Made by a program: the position numbers and the translations under genes. The notes beneath the pieces were generated by a model. It saw only the letters and a program-made list of their open reading frames with translations, ran no database searches and was not told the DNA's origin. This document shows positions 32,927-42,479 of a stretch of DNA of 64,000 bases, one piece after another. Each line of letters starts with the position of its first letter. Position 1 is the stretch's first letter. Source of the stretch: G965219965 sp965219965 (lineage in GTDB: Bacteria; Pseudomonadota; Alphaproteobacteria; RS24); the NCBI GenBank assembly GCA_965219965.1, contig OZ244796.1, positions 62,001 through 126,000 of the forward strand. The letters are read 5' to 3'.

Positions 32927-33595
32927 ATGATGAGTGTCAGTGAACTTATTAAAAACCGTTATTCGGTGCGGGGGTTTTTGCCTAAGCCCGTGCCGAATGA
33001 GATTATAAAAGAAGTGATTGCACTGGCGGGCCGTGCGCCGTCGGGCAGTAATACCCAGCCTTGGCACATTACGATTGTGTCGGGCGCGGCACTGGAAAAA
33101 CTGAAACAAAGCATCGCCGATTTTCGCGCAGGCGGCGGCGTGCCAGAACCGGATGTGTCGTCCGCAGGCGGCGGCGCGGAAGGGGTGTATAAGGAACGCC
33201 AGCAAGAAAGCGGGCGGGCCTATTATGAAATGATGGGCGTCGGGCGCGAGGACAATGAGGCGCGGCAAAAACTGGTGGCGCGGAATTGGCAATTTTTTGA
33301 CGCTCCCCATGCCGGATTTTTATCCATGCCGCGCAATATTTATCCGAGCAATGCGGTGGATATGGGCATTTTTTTCCAATCGCTCATGCTGCTTTTTGCC
33401 GAGCGCGGCATTGCCACTTGCCCGCAAGGCTCGCTGGCCTGTTTTCCAAACCATGTGCGCGAAGTCGCCCATGTGCCAGAAGGTAATGTGGTGCTGTGCG
33501 GGCTGTCTTTTGGCTATGAAGCCCCCGACGCGCTGGCCAATAAGCTCCGCACCGAGCGCGAAAAACCCGATAATATTGCCAGCTTTGCCGAATAG
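32927..33595 (+). CDS. Nitroreductase-family flavoprotein
   Basis: A 222-aa FMN-dependent oxidoreductase. FMN-binding residues are visible in NRYSVRGF near the N-terminus and RAPSGSNTQPWH, with a C-terminal GLSFGYEAPDALAN. The central region contains the family helix DMGIFFQSLMLLFAERG. Members reduce nitroaromatics, quinones or enones with NAD(P)H; the physiological substrate is unknown. ATG 32927 and 32930 are both possible. It is followed closely by a small lipoprotein gene and a secreted protein gene, probably one operon. Confidence 0.85.
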   Translation: MMSVSELIKNRYSVRGFLPKPVPNEIIKEVIALAGRAPSGSNTQPWHITIVSGAALEKLKQSIADFRAGGGVPEPDVSSAGGGAEGVYKERQQESGRAYYEMMGVGREDNEARQKLVARNWQFFDAPHAGFLSMPRNIYPSNAVDMGIFFQSLMLLFAERGIATCPQGSLACFPNHVREVAHVPEGNVVLCGLSFGYEAPDALANKLRTEREKPDNIASFAE

Positions 33596-33604
33596 GAGAA
33601 CGCG

Positions 33605-33724
33605 ATGCGCCGCAAAATTTTTACTGTGTTTGTGCTGGTCGCGCTGGTCGCGCTGAGTGGCGTGCTGGCCGGCTGTGATGTGCCGCTTATTGATATAGAT
33701 GTTCCTATTATTCCGGGCGTTTAA
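33605..33724 (+). CDS. Small predicted lipoprotein
   Basis: A 39-aa frame. A basic start (MRRK), a hydrophobic run and the lipobox LAGC with modified Cys24, followed by a short DVPLIDIDVPIIPGV tail. AGGAGA at 33595-33600 gives a proper SD and overlaps the nitroreductase stop. Such tiny lipoproteins are usually missed by gene callers. The mature part is only 16 residues, so it may be a membrane-anchored peptide or structural lipoprotein. Function unknown. Confidence 0.7.
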   Translation: MRRKIFTVFVLVALVALSGVLAGCDVPLIDIDVPIIPGV

Positions 33725-33727
33725 TTT

Positions 33728-34198
33728 ATGGCGCAACGCGGGTGGTTTTTGTTTCTTTGTTTTTGTTTAGCCGTAACGCAAAGTGCGGCGCAGGAATTTG
33801 AACCGCCTTTTGATCCGCTACCGCCCGCCCCGAAAGAGGTGCGCCCCTCTGGCCCGTTAGATGGCAAAGCGTTGCGCTGTGTTTATCGTCTGGCCGATAT
33901 TTTTTATGTTTTATCGCCCGCTTATTTTTTATTTGAAGAAGGCGGCTTTAGCATTGTGGATGTAGATGACGCGGGCGCGCCGAAATTAGTGGCGGGTCGG
34001 CTAGAAATTTTCGCCCATTCCATTTATTTTTATCTTCCCAATAATCATAAATTGGGCGGCGAGCGTGTGCTTAATCGGCAAAATTTGACAATGCAACACC
34101 GTGACCGCGACAGCTTCCGCAAAGTTAAGGGTCAGTGCGCTTTTATCTCACGAACGGCGGTGGAAGATGCCTTTGGGCGGCGGTATTTTCCGCGCTAA
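33728..34198 (+). CDS. Secreted protein of unknown function
   Basis: A 156-aa protein. A signal peptide (GWFLFLCFCLAVTQSAAQ, cleavage near SAA-QE) is followed by a Pro-rich linker (EPPFDPLPPAPKEVRPSG) and a small domain with two cysteines (RCVYRLADIF and GQCAFISR) that may form a disulfide. Aromatic residues are dense in the middle (FYVLSPAYFLF, FAHSIYFYLP). I know no family. It starts 3 nt after the small lipoprotein gene, so the two may be co-expressed at the envelope. Confidence 0.6.
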   Translation: MAQRGWFLFLCFCLAVTQSAAQEFEPPFDPLPPAPKEVRPSGPLDGKALRCVYRLADIFYVLSPAYFLFEEGGFSIVDVDDAGAPKLVAGRLEIFAHSIYFYLPNNHKLGGERVLNRQNLTMQHRDRDSFRKVKGQCAFISRTAVEDAFGRRYFPR

Positions 34199-34311
34199 AT
34201 GGCTTTATGCGATGTGTGGGCGGCGGGGCGGTAACTTGAATCCGTGCTTATAATATGGCAAAAAGGTCAGCGATTCGTGCAAAAGCGGATAATTGTTAAT
34301 GAGTGCGGCCC

Positions 34312-35625
34312 ATGGAGCATATATCAACCATGCCAGTGAATGATAATGCCGATAGTGCTTTGCCCGTTTGGCGCAAAACCATTGGCGAGTTAATGGATGC
34401 AGGCATATTATTTGCCTTTGCCCTATTCGGCTTGGTTGTCGCGCTCGCGCCTAAGGGGCTGTCTTTGATTTTGGTGATTATCGCGCTTTGCGCTTTCGGC
34501 CATGCCTGTGCGCGGGCTTACCGCATCGCCATGCCAGTTAATTCTATTTCTATAAGCCTGCTGGCTGTGCTGGGCTGGATGGGTCTGAGCATTTTCTGGG
34601 TAGAAGATACGCACCAATCCATTGAACGGCTTTGGAAACTTTACGCCATTGCTTTATCTGTGCCTTTTATTTGGTCTTATATGGCGCATGCTGATAGCAC
34701 GCAAAAGCGCAAGTTAAAAATTCTGTTTTGGTGGAATTTAGGGCTGGCCAGTTTCATCGCCACTTTTATTGTGTTCTTCCATGATGTGTTTCGTGATTTT
34801 GTCTATGGCCTCGGCTTCGTGGTTGATAATGGCGACCAGCATTTGCGTGGCCAAATGGGGACATGGGCGAGCGTGTCTAATAGAAGCCTGTCTGCCCTTG
34901 CTATGCTGGGGCTGTTGGGGCTGTCGCAAATTACCTTTGCGCGTAAATGGGTGATGTGGGCCATGCTGCCGCTTTGCTTTGGCATTGTGTGGTCGTCGCA
35001 AAGCCAATCCGTGCTGATGACTTATATCGTGCTGGTGGGATTTTATGCTTTAACAAAATACTTCTTCCGCCTTTCAAGAGGCGTGTTGCTGGCCAGTTTT
35101 ATTGTCGGCGGTTTGCTAATTGTGCCAGCGAGTGAATATAATCATCAAAACCGTTTGGTTGAAAATCTTCTGCCTGAATCTTTTAGCTCTGGCGCATCTT
35201 TGGGTGTCCGCACCCCGCTTTATGCGTCTTATGCTGCCGAAGTGTGGCAAAAGCCAATTTGGGGACACGGCATTGGTCAATCGGCTTATTATCCAGTTAA
35301 TGGGTTGGAAAATGCCGCTTTGATGGATTATTTAACCGATGGCCGCGCCCCGCATCCGCATAATCTCTTTTTGCAAATATGGTTTGAATTCGGCGTGGTG
35401 GGCATGTTTTTATTTGGGTTGTTTTTGTGCCAGCTCGTCCGCCATATTGGCAAGAGGGCGTCTATTCCCAATCGCACCGCTTTGGCGACTTTGATGACCT
35501 GCCTGACCGCGCCCTTTTTTGCTTTTTCCTTATGGCAAAGCTGGCTTTTATGCCTATGGGTGCTGGTTTTCGCGGTTTTTCTGCTGTTTTACCAAGCCCC
35601 AAATGAAGCGGCGACCAGCTCTTAA
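34312..35625 (+). CDS. O-antigen ligase/polymerase-type membrane protein (first copy)
   Basis: A 437-aa inner-membrane protein with about ten to twelve helices and the Wzy_C family loop. That loop has RAPHPHNLFLQIWFEFGVVG, in which the HPHNxxLQ histidines mark O-antigen ligases (WaaL) and related polymerases. It transfers or polymerises undecaprenyl-linked glycan on the periplasmic side. ATG 34312 is chosen; the GTG at 34303 and an internal ATG at 34330 are alternatives since no SD decides. It opens the polysaccharide cluster that continues with ugd. Confidence 0.8.
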   Translation: MEHISTMPVNDNADSALPVWRKTIGELMDAGILFAFALFGLVVALAPKGLSLILVIIALCAFGHACARAYRIAMPVNSISISLLAVLGWMGLSIFWVEDTHQSIERLWKLYAIALSVPFIWSYMAHADSTQKRKLKILFWWNLGLASFIATFIVFFHDVFRDFVYGLGFVVDNGDQHLRGQMGTWASVSNRSLSALAMLGLLGLSQITFARKWVMWAMLPLCFGIVWSSQSQSVLMTYIVLVGFYALTKYFFRLSRGVLLASFIVGGLLIVPASEYNHQNRLVENLLPESFSSGASLGVRTPLYASYAAEVWQKPIWGHGIGQSAYYPVNGLENAALMDYLTDGRAPHPHNLFLQIWFEFGVVGMFLFGLFLCQLVRHIGKRASIPNRTALATLMTCLTAPFFAFSLWQSWLLCLWVLVFAVFLLFYQAPNEAATSS

Positions 35626-35683
35626 AGCCAAAGCCGACCAGCTGTGATATGCTGGCATGATAATGATAAGTGAACCATTATAA

Positions 35684-36865
35684 ATGACAATGGATAAGAG
35701 CAAAATTTGCGTGGTTGGTGCTGGTTATGTCGGCATGTCTATTGCTGTGCTTTTGGCCCAACATAATGAAACAATGGTGCTGGAAATTGATGCGGGGCGC
35801 GTGGATGCTATCAATCAGGGCCGTGCCACAGTTAAAGATGCTATGATTGAACAATATCTGGCCGAAAAGAAATTAAATCTTGCGGCTACGAGCGATAAAG
35901 CGCAAGCCTATGGCGGGGCGGATTTTATTATTGTCGCCACGCCGACCGATTATAATGTGCAAACAAATTATTTTGATACTTCTAGCGTTGAAGCGGTGGT
36001 CGCAGATGCGTTAGGGGAAAATGACCACGCGCTGATTGTGATTAAATCCACCGTGCCAACGGGTTTTACGGCACGGCTGAAAGAAAAGCACGCCACTGAC
36101 CGCATTATTTTTTCCCCCGAATTTTTGCGCGAAGGCCAAGCCTTGCATGATAATTTGCATCCCAGCCGTATTATTGTTGGCTCCGCCCTCGCACAAGCGC
36201 GTCAATTCGCTGCGCTGATGCAAAAAGCAGCAGTGAAAAAAGATATTGATGTGATGTTTTTGCGCTCTACAGAGGCCGAGGCGATAAAACTTTTCGCCAA
36301 TACTTTTCTGGCTATGCGCGTTTCTTTTTTCAATGAGCTAGACAGCTATGCCATGGCGCATAATTTGGATTCGCGCAGTATTATTGAAGGCGTGTGCATG
36401 GATGAACGCATTGGCGCACATTATAATAATCCCAGTTTCGGCTATGGCGGCTATTGCCTGCCCAAAGATACCAAACAGCTTTTGGCCAATTATGAGCGCG
36501 TGCCGCAAAATCTTATCCAAGCCACAGTGGATGCCAACCGAACGCGCAAGGATTTTATTGCCGATAAGATAATGGAAAAAAAGCCTAAAATTGTCGGCGT
36601 TTTCGGGCTGGCCATGAAGGCGGGGTCGGATAATTTCCGCGCTTCGGCCATTCAAGGCATTATGAAACGGCTCAAAGCCAAGGGCGTTGAAGTGGTGATT
36701 TACGAGCCTTTGCTGGCGGCAGAACATTTTTACAATTCTAAAATTTACACCTCTTTGGAAGAATTTTTTTCCGTTTCAGATGTTATTATCGCCAATCGGC
36801 TGACCAAAGAGCTTGAACCCGTCTCCGATAAAGTTTTCACGCGGGATATTTTCAACCATGACTAA
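35684..36865 (+). CDS. ugd: UDP-glucose 6-dehydrogenase
   Basis: A 393-aa NAD-dependent dehydrogenase converting UDP-glucose to UDP-glucuronate. The Rossmann motif KICVVGAGYVGMSIAVLLAQ opens the protein. FSPEFLREGQALHD and the catalytic cysteine in SFGYGGYCLPKDTKQLL are diagnostic. Length matches the short, Escherichia coli-like Ugd. It uses the product of GalU (15326-16204) and feeds the epimerase whose ATG overlaps its last codons. The SD is weak; ATG 35690 is an alternative. Confidence 0.92.
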   Translation: MTMDKSKICVVGAGYVGMSIAVLLAQHNETMVLEIDAGRVDAINQGRATVKDAMIEQYLAEKKLNLAATSDKAQAYGGADFIIVATPTDYNVQTNYFDTSSVEAVVADALGENDHALIVIKSTVPTGFTARLKEKHATDRIIFSPEFLREGQALHDNLHPSRIIVGSALAQARQFAALMQKAAVKKDIDVMFLRSTEAEAIKLFANTFLAMRVSFFNELDSYAMAHNLDSRSIIEGVCMDERIGAHYNNPSFGYGGYCLPKDTKQLLANYERVPQNLIQATVDANRTRKDFIADKIMEKKPKIVGVFGLAMKAGSDNFRASAIQGIMKRLKAKGVEVVIYEPLLAAEHFYNSKIYTSLEEFFSVSDVIIANRLTKELEPVSDKVFTRDIFNHD

Positions 36866-37874
36866 GCATATATTGGTAACGGGCGCGGCGGGCTTTATCG
36901 GTTTTCATTTATGCGCGGCTTTAATACAGCAAGGCTATAAAATCACCGGCCTAGATAATATGAACGCTTATTATGACCCGCATCTCAAACAAGCGCGGCT
37001 AGACAGGTTGGTGCAGCTGCAAAAACAAAAAGGCGCGGATTTTAATTTTGTCAAAATGGATTTGACAGAAACCAGCGCAATCAACCAGCTTTTTGCCGAT
37101 GGGCAGTTTGATATTGTCGTGAATCTGGCTGCCCAAGCCGGCGTGCGCTATTCGCTGGAAAATCCGCAAAGCTATGTGGATGCCAACCTCAATGGATTTT
37201 TAAGTATTTTAGAAGCCTGTCGGGCGCATCCAGTGGAGCATTTGGTTTTTGCGTCATCAAGTTCCATTTATGGCATGAATCATAAAATCCCCTTTGCCGT
37301 GGCCGATAAAACAGACGCGCCCATTAGTCTTTATGCGGCCACGAAAAAATCCAATGAGCTGATGGCACATGCTTACGCGCATTTATTTGATATTCCGACC
37401 ACAGGTTTGCGCTTTTTTACCGTCTATGGGCCTTATGGGCGGCCTGATATGGCTTATTATAAATTCACCCAAGCCATTAGCGCGGGCCATGCCATTGATG
37501 TTTTCAATGAAGGGGCGATGGAGCGCGATTTTACATTTATTGATGATATTGTGGAAGGCATTGTGCGGCTTATCCCGCTTGTGCCAGAAATGCAGAGCAG
37601 TGAAGGGTCAAATGCCCAAGCGCGGTTTAAGATGTTCAACATTGGCAATAATAATCCGGTTAAGCTGTCGCGTTTTATTGAGGCCATAGAAAACGCGCTG
37701 GGCAAAAAGGCGGTGAAAAATATGCTGCCCATGCAACCGGGCGATGTGCCAGTGACTTATGCCGATATTGATGATTTATCCGCCGCAACGGGCTTTGCGC
37801 CAAAAACAAATATAGAAGATGGCATAAATCTTTTTGTGTCTTGGTATAAGGACTATCAAAATTCAAATGAGTGA
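36858..37874 (+). CDS. UDP-glucuronate 4-epimerase (NAD-dependent SDR)
   Basis: A 338-aa extended SDR. The NAD motif is VTGAAGFIGFH, the catalytic YxxxK is YAATK, and FFTVYGPYGRPDMA is the stretch typical of UDP-glucuronate epimerases (LspL, Cap1J) that yield UDP-galacturonate. The start overlaps the ugd stop by 8 nt, so dehydrogenase and epimerase are translated together. Its product probably goes into the acidic polysaccharide made by this cluster. The longer frame from 36813 lies in ugd. Confidence 0.88.
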   Translation: MTKHILVTGAAGFIGFHLCAALIQQGYKITGLDNMNAYYDPHLKQARLDRLVQLQKQKGADFNFVKMDLTETSAINQLFADGQFDIVVNLAAQAGVRYSLENPQSYVDANLNGFLSILEACRAHPVEHLVFASSSSIYGMNHKIPFAVADKTDAPISLYAATKKSNELMAHAYAHLFDIPTTGLRFFTVYGPYGRPDMAYYKFTQAISAGHAIDVFNEGAMERDFTFIDDIVEGIVRLIPLVPEMQSSEGSNAQARFKMFNIGNNNPVKLSRFIEAIENALGKKAVKNMLPMQPGDVPVTYADIDDLSAATGFAPKTNIEDGINLFVSWYKDYQNSNE

Positions 37875-37884
37875 AAGGTGGGAT

Positions 37885-39021
37885 ATGACGGCGCGTAAAA
37901 CCATTATGGTCGCATCCAATACGGCATGGAGTCTTTATGTGTTTCGCAAAAATCTCATCAAGGCACTGCTTGCGGCGGGCTATGAGGTGGTCGCGCTTTG
38001 CCCTGCAGATGAAAAAGACGGGGCAAAACATAGCACCGCTTTGCGCCAAATGGGGTGCATAGTGCGCCCAATACATTTGAAGCCTGACAGCTTTAGCCCA
38101 TGGTCTAATATGCGGACATTTTTGGGCTATATTTATCTCATCGGCAGGACGCGCCCCGCCGCGCTATTGGCCTTTACCATAAAGCCCAATATTTTCGCCA
38201 GCCTTGCGGCACGGTTTTGGCGCGTGCCAGTGGTGAACAATATTACCGGACGCGGCAAACAGCTGCTGGCGGCAGGGGCGAAAAGAAATTTTTTCTTACG
38301 CCTTTATCGGCTGGCTTTGGGCGGCGTATCGCATGTTTTTTTTCAAAATAAAGAAGATATGGCATTATTTGTGAAACATAAGGCCGTAAGCGCACCCCAC
38401 TGCACGGTGCTGGGCGGTTCTGGTGTGGATATAGAGGCGATAAAATACACCCCGCCCATAGAAAGGGCGGATGGGCAAACGCATTTTATCATGATTAGCC
38501 GCATATTGGCGACAAAAGGCGTGGCAGAATTTCTCGCCGCCGCCCAAAGGCTCAAAGAAATGAAACGCCCCGCGCAATTTACGCTTGTCTGTGCGCCGCA
38601 TTTTTCCGACAAGCCATGTGAGATTGATGTGCAACCCTATATAGATGACGGCACAATTACTTGCTTGCCCGCCCAAGATGATGTGCTGGTGCATTTGCAA
38701 CAGGCCGATTGTTTGGTGCTGCCCACTTATGGCGGCGAAGGCACGCCGCGCACCATTATTGAAGCGGGCGCGGTGGGGCGCAGTGTGATTGCATCAGATG
38801 TGGCTGGCTGTCGTGACATTATTCGCCACAGGGTGAATGGTTTGCTTTGCGTTCGGCAAAGCGTTAAAGATTTGGTTGAAAAAATGAACACCTTTATTGA
38901 TATGCCAATAGAGGAAAAAATAAAATACGGCCAAGCGGCGCGTGCCATTGTTGAAAAAGATTACGCCGAAGCTCTTATTATCAAAAAATATATGAATGTA
39001 TTGAGTGGTATTTGCGAATAG
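37885..39021 (+). CDS. GT4-type glycosyltransferase
   Basis: A 378-aa GT-B glycosyltransferase. The N-terminal half resembles glycosyltransferase family 4 acceptor domains (RKNLIKALLAAGYEVVALCP; NNITGRGKQ). The C-terminal half contains PTYGGEGTPRTIIEAGAVGR and DVAGCRDIIRHRVNGLL, the EAxxxG nucleotide-sugar-binding region. ATG 37885 follows AAAGGTGG at good spacing; ATG 37867 overlaps the previous stop and is an alternative. It probably adds a sugar from a UDP donor onto the lipid-linked glycan at the cytoplasmic face. Confidence 0.85.
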   Translation: MTARKTIMVASNTAWSLYVFRKNLIKALLAAGYEVVALCPADEKDGAKHSTALRQMGCIVRPIHLKPDSFSPWSNMRTFLGYIYLIGRTRPAALLAFTIKPNIFASLAARFWRVPVVNNITGRGKQLLAAGAKRNFFLRLYRLALGGVSHVFFQNKEDMALFVKHKAVSAPHCTVLGGSGVDIEAIKYTPPIERADGQTHFIMISRILATKGVAEFLAAAQRLKEMKRPAQFTLVCAPHFSDKPCEIDVQPYIDDGTITCLPAQDDVLVHLQQADCLVLPTYGGEGTPRTIIEAGAVGRSVIASDVAGCRDIIRHRVNGLLCVRQSVKDLVEKMNTFIDMPIEEKIKYGQAARAIVEKDYAEALIIKKYMNVLSGICE

Positions 39022-39112
39022 ATACAATATATTAAAGGGCGGGTTTTGAGAAAGCTGGCCTAATTTCCATTTCTGGTTTATAGCTTGGCAAAGATTATCA
39101 TTGGTGATGCAA

Positions 39113-40069
39113 ATGGTTTCCGATAAAAATATTATCGTGACAGGCGGGGCGGGATTTATCGGCTCGCATCTGGTCAAAAGGCTGGCGGGCGCGGGGGCGC
39201 AGAATATAAAGATAATTGACTCAATGGGTTATGGCTCGGCAGAAAATATCGCCTTTGTGAAAGACGCAGCCAATGTTGAGCTTATCAAGGCGGATATGAA
39301 AGATATTTCTGCGGCTGATTATGAGACATTGGTGGATGGGGTGGATTATATTTTCCACCTTGCGGCAGAAAAGCATAATCAATCCAAAGATGACGCACAA
39401 AGAGTGCTGGATGTGAATGTTAATGCTTCGGCGCGTTTGTTTGAAGCGGCGGGGAAGAAAAAGGTCGGCAAAATTATTTTCACCTCTTCGCTTTATGCTA
39501 ATGGCCGCACGGCTTTGCCCGCGCATAAAGTTTCCGAACCCGCTAAGCCGACAACTGTTTATGGTGTATCAAAGCTGGCTGGAGAAGGGCTGCTGGATTA
39601 TGTCAATAAAATTTACAACATTGATTATGCCAATTTCCGACTTTACTTTATTTATGGCCCAAAGCAATGGGCGGGTATGGGTTATAAATCTGTCATTGCT
39701 AAAAATTTCGGCAATTTGCTGGCAGGTAAACGCCCGACTATTAACGGCTCTGGCAAACAATCGCTGGATTATGTTTTCGTAGAAGATTTAATTGATTTGC
39801 TCTTGGCGAGTGTTGAAAAGGATACAACTGGCAAAGTTTTTAACGCTGGCACAGGCCAAGCTATAGACATTAATGATTTGACCCGTAAAATGCAAAAAGT
39901 GGCCAACACAGATTTAGAACCTGAATTTATCGCCCCCGATTGGACAGATGGCACACATAGAGTTGCAGATAATACGCAAACAAAAGAATTTTTTAATTGG
40001 ACGCCGAAAACTTCACTTGAAGACGGGCTGAAAGTAACATTTGATTGGATTAAAACTGCGGGCGTTTAG
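39113..40069 (+). CDS. NAD-dependent sugar epimerase/dehydratase
   Basis: A 318-aa extended SDR. NAD motif IVTGGAGFIGSHL, DYIFHLAAEKHNQSKDDAQR in the substrate region, TSSLYANGRT, and the catalytic YGVSK. The protein resembles UDP-hexose 4-epimerases and CDP/GDP-sugar epimerases, but the exact reaction cannot be assigned. GGTGAT at 39103-39108 supports ATG 39113 rather than the ATG at 39107 or TTG at 39101. It belongs to the polysaccharide cluster. Confidence 0.8.
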   Translation: MVSDKNIIVTGGAGFIGSHLVKRLAGAGAQNIKIIDSMGYGSAENIAFVKDAANVELIKADMKDISAADYETLVDGVDYIFHLAAEKHNQSKDDAQRVLDVNVNASARLFEAAGKKKVGKIIFTSSLYANGRTALPAHKVSEPAKPTTVYGVSKLAGEGLLDYVNKIYNIDYANFRLYFIYGPKQWAGMGYKSVIAKNFGNLLAGKRPTINGSGKQSLDYVFVEDLIDLLLASVEKDTTGKVFNAGTGQAIDINDLTRKMQKVANTDLEPEFIAPDWTDGTHRVADNTQTKEFFNWTPKTSLEDGLKVTFDWIKTAGV

Positions 40070-40108
40070 GCACGCATTTTACATGATATTGAATATGCGG
40101 GTTTGCTT

Positions 40109-42406
40109 ATGACAACAGATATTTACAAAAAACCCCCGACAAAGCCGCGCACTGAACATGCTGGGCGCAAAGCAAGTAAGCCCGCACAGGCGCAAAGCCG
40201 CAAAAGTGTGGGCGGGGCGCAGACGCATCATCATTACGGCATTTCGGTCATCGTGCCATGCTATAATGAGCAATATAACTTGCCCGAACTGGTGATGCGG
40301 CTGGATAAATCTATCCAAAAAATTAATGTGCCATTTGAAATTATCCTTGTTGATGATTGCAGCACAGATGAAACGGCCAGCGTTATCCGTGATTTGTCTA
40401 AAAAATACCCTTCCGTTTTGGGCGTGTTCCATGAGGAAAATAAAGGCATTGTCGGCGCGTGGGCAGGCGGGATTGCCCAAGCCAATATGCAATATGCCTG
40501 TTTCATTGATGCCGATTTGCAAAACCTGCCCGAAGATGTGGTGCGCCTTTATCAGGAGCTGCAATATTCAAGCTGTGATTTGGTGCAAGGCGCACGCAGC
40601 AGTATTGAACGCGAAAGCGGCACGCGCACTTTTATTAGTAAACAGCTTAACCGTATTTTGAATCTCAGTTTTTCTATGAAAATGCAGGATAGTAAATCCG
40701 GCTTCGTTATGGCACGTAAAGATGTGCTGGTGGATATTCTCAATCATCAATATGGTTATTTTTATTATCAAACTTTCATCGCCGTAGCGGCAAAATTTAA
40801 GGGCTATAGCATACATGAAGTTGAAACTTTATTTATGAAACGCGCATCGGGGGAATCTTTCCTCACGGATTTGCCCTTTATGGTGATGGCCAAATGCCTG
40901 ATTGATATTGGCGTGGCGTTTTTTGAATTCCGCCTGCGGAGGGAAAAGCGCGATAGCCTTGATTTATTTGTAGAGAAAAATGCCGACCTGCTAGATAGCG
41001 AAAAATTCATTGAATATAAGGGCTTACGGGGTCTGCGCTATAGGCTGTTTTTCATGACCATGCCCCTGCATAAATGGCTGGTGGGCCGCCCCGTGAAATA
41101 TCTGCGCGAGAGTTTGGACAAAACCCAATGGTTGCCGCCCGAAGAAATTAGGCAGCTGCAAGAATTTCGCCTGCGTAAAATGGTCAGCCATGCTTATTAT
41201 TATTCTCCCTATTATCGCAATTTGTTTGACACACATGGCATCGCGCCATCTGATATTCAAAAAATTGAAGATTTGCAAAAAATCCCCATGCTGTCTAAGG
41301 AAGATGTGCGGCGCAATTTGTATTTTAATTTATTTTCCAAAAACCACGATAAAAAGAAACTGCTTCGCATTTCAACAAGCGGCTCTACGGGCGAGCCATT
41401 TGTGCTTTATGCCGATAAACGCCAGCTAGAATATAGAATGGCTACTACTTTCCGCGCTATGGAATGGACAGGCTGGCGTTTTGGCGACCGCCAAGCCCGC
41501 CTCTGGCATCAAACGATTGGCATGCGTTGGTCGCAAGTGGTGCGCGAATATATTGACGCTTTTTTCCTGCGCCGTCTTTTTATTCCCGCTTATGAAATTC
41601 GTGAGCAAAATATATCTGGTTTCCTCAATAAAATCCGCCGCCATAAGCCGGTGCTGTTAGATGGCTATGCGGAATCGTTTAACTTCCTCGCCGAATTTAT
41701 TTCCGAGCAGAATTCTCAAGGCATACGCCCCAAAGCCGTGATTTCTTCAGCGCAAATCCTGCCCGAACAAGTGCGTGAGAAAATTGAAACCCATTTGCAA
41801 ACCAAAGTTTATGACAAATATGGCAGCCGCGAATTTTCCGGCATTGCTTATGAATGTGAAGAGCAGGACGGGCATCATGTGATGGCTGAAAGCTATATTG
41901 TGGAAATTGTCAAAAATGACCGCCCCGCTAAGCCGGGCGAGCTGGGCGAGGTGCTGATTACCGATTTGAATAATTTCAGTGTGCCGCTTATCCGCTATCG
42001 TGTCGGCGATTTGGCCGTAGCGGTGGATAATAGCCAAATATGCGCCTGTGGGCGTGGCCTGCCGCGTATTGGGCGGATTGAAGGGCGCACCCAAGCCATT
42101 ATTTATTGCGCTAATGGCGCGTGGTTGCCGGGGACGTTTTTTGCCCATTATTTCAAGGAACATGACCATATTATCCGCCAATATCAGGTGGTGCAGAATG
42201 AACCGGGCGTATTTGTGTTGAAAATCATTAAAGGCGGGGTGTTTAATGAAGGCCAATTTAAGCAGGTGATAGACGGGCTTATCCCCTTTATCGGGGAAAA
42301 AACAAGGGTGGATGTGGTCTTTACCGATGATATTCCACTCGGCAAAACGGGCAAACGCACCAGCGTGGTCTCCAATGTGAAGCTGGATTTTCAGGAAATA
42401 GACTAA
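40109..42406 (+). CDS. Fusion of GT2 glycosyltransferase and CapK/PaaK-like adenylate-forming enzyme
   Basis: A 765-aa protein with two catalytic halves. Residues about 45-280 form a GT2 GT-A domain: ISVIVPCYNEQYNLPELVMR, LVDDCSTDETA and FIDADLQNLPED (the DXD-like metal site), similar to DPM1/polyprenyl-phosphate glycosyltransferases. Residues about 330-765 form an adenylate-forming domain of the CapK/phenylacetate-CoA-ligase type: ISTSGSTGEPFVLYADK (ATP loop), YGSREFSG, RYRVGDLA and DIPLGKTGKRTSVVSN. No stop or frameshift separates them. The ligase half may activate an acyl or amino-acid group for attachment to the sugar placed by the first half. ATG 40109 is preferred. Coupling in one chain is unusual. 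Confidence 0.85.
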   Translation: MTTDIYKKPPTKPRTEHAGRKASKPAQAQSRKSVGGAQTHHHYGISVIVPCYNEQYNLPELVMRLDKSIQKINVPFEIILVDDCSTDETASVIRDLSKKYPSVLGVFHEENKGIVGAWAGGIAQANMQYACFIDADLQNLPEDVVRLYQELQYSSCDLVQGARSSIERESGTRTFISKQLNRILNLSFSMKMQDSKSGFVMARKDVLVDILNHQYGYFYYQTFIAVAAKFKGYSIHEVETLFMKRASGESFLTDLPFMVMAKCLIDIGVAFFEFRLRREKRDSLDLFVEKNADLLDSEKFIEYKGLRGLRYRLFFMTMPLHKWLVGRPVKYLRESLDKTQWLPPEEIRQLQEFRLRKMVSHAYYYSPYYRNLFDTHGIAPSDIQKIEDLQKIPMLSKEDVRRNLYFNLFSKNHDKKKLLRISTSGSTGEPFVLYADKRQLEYRMATTFRAMEWTGWRFGDRQARLWHQTIGMRWSQVVREYIDAFFLRRLFIPAYEIREQNISGFLNKIRRHKPVLLDGYAESFNFLAEFISEQNSQGIRPKAVISSAQILPEQVREKIETHLQTKVYDKYGSREFSGIAYECEEQDGHHVMAESYIVEIVKNDRPAKPGELGEVLITDLNNFSVPLIRYRVGDLAVAVDNSQICACGRGLPRIGRIEGRTQAIIYCANGAWLPGTFFAHYFKEHDHIIRQYQVVQNEPGVFVLKIIKGGVFNEGQFKQVIDGLIPFIGEKTRVDVVFTDDIPLGKTGKRTSVVSNVKLDFQEID

Positions 42407-42479
42407 ATTTCGCTTCCACACCCTTGAATTTGGCCAGAATCCCGCCCAATATAGGCTTCTGGAAATTTTGGAGAGAGAT

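Noticed and set aside
40109..42406. GT2/CapK fusion as two genes joined by a frameshift error
   Set aside because: The frame is continuous, with a conserved-looking linker of about 50 residues and no codon anomaly at the junction; still, an assembly check is sensible.
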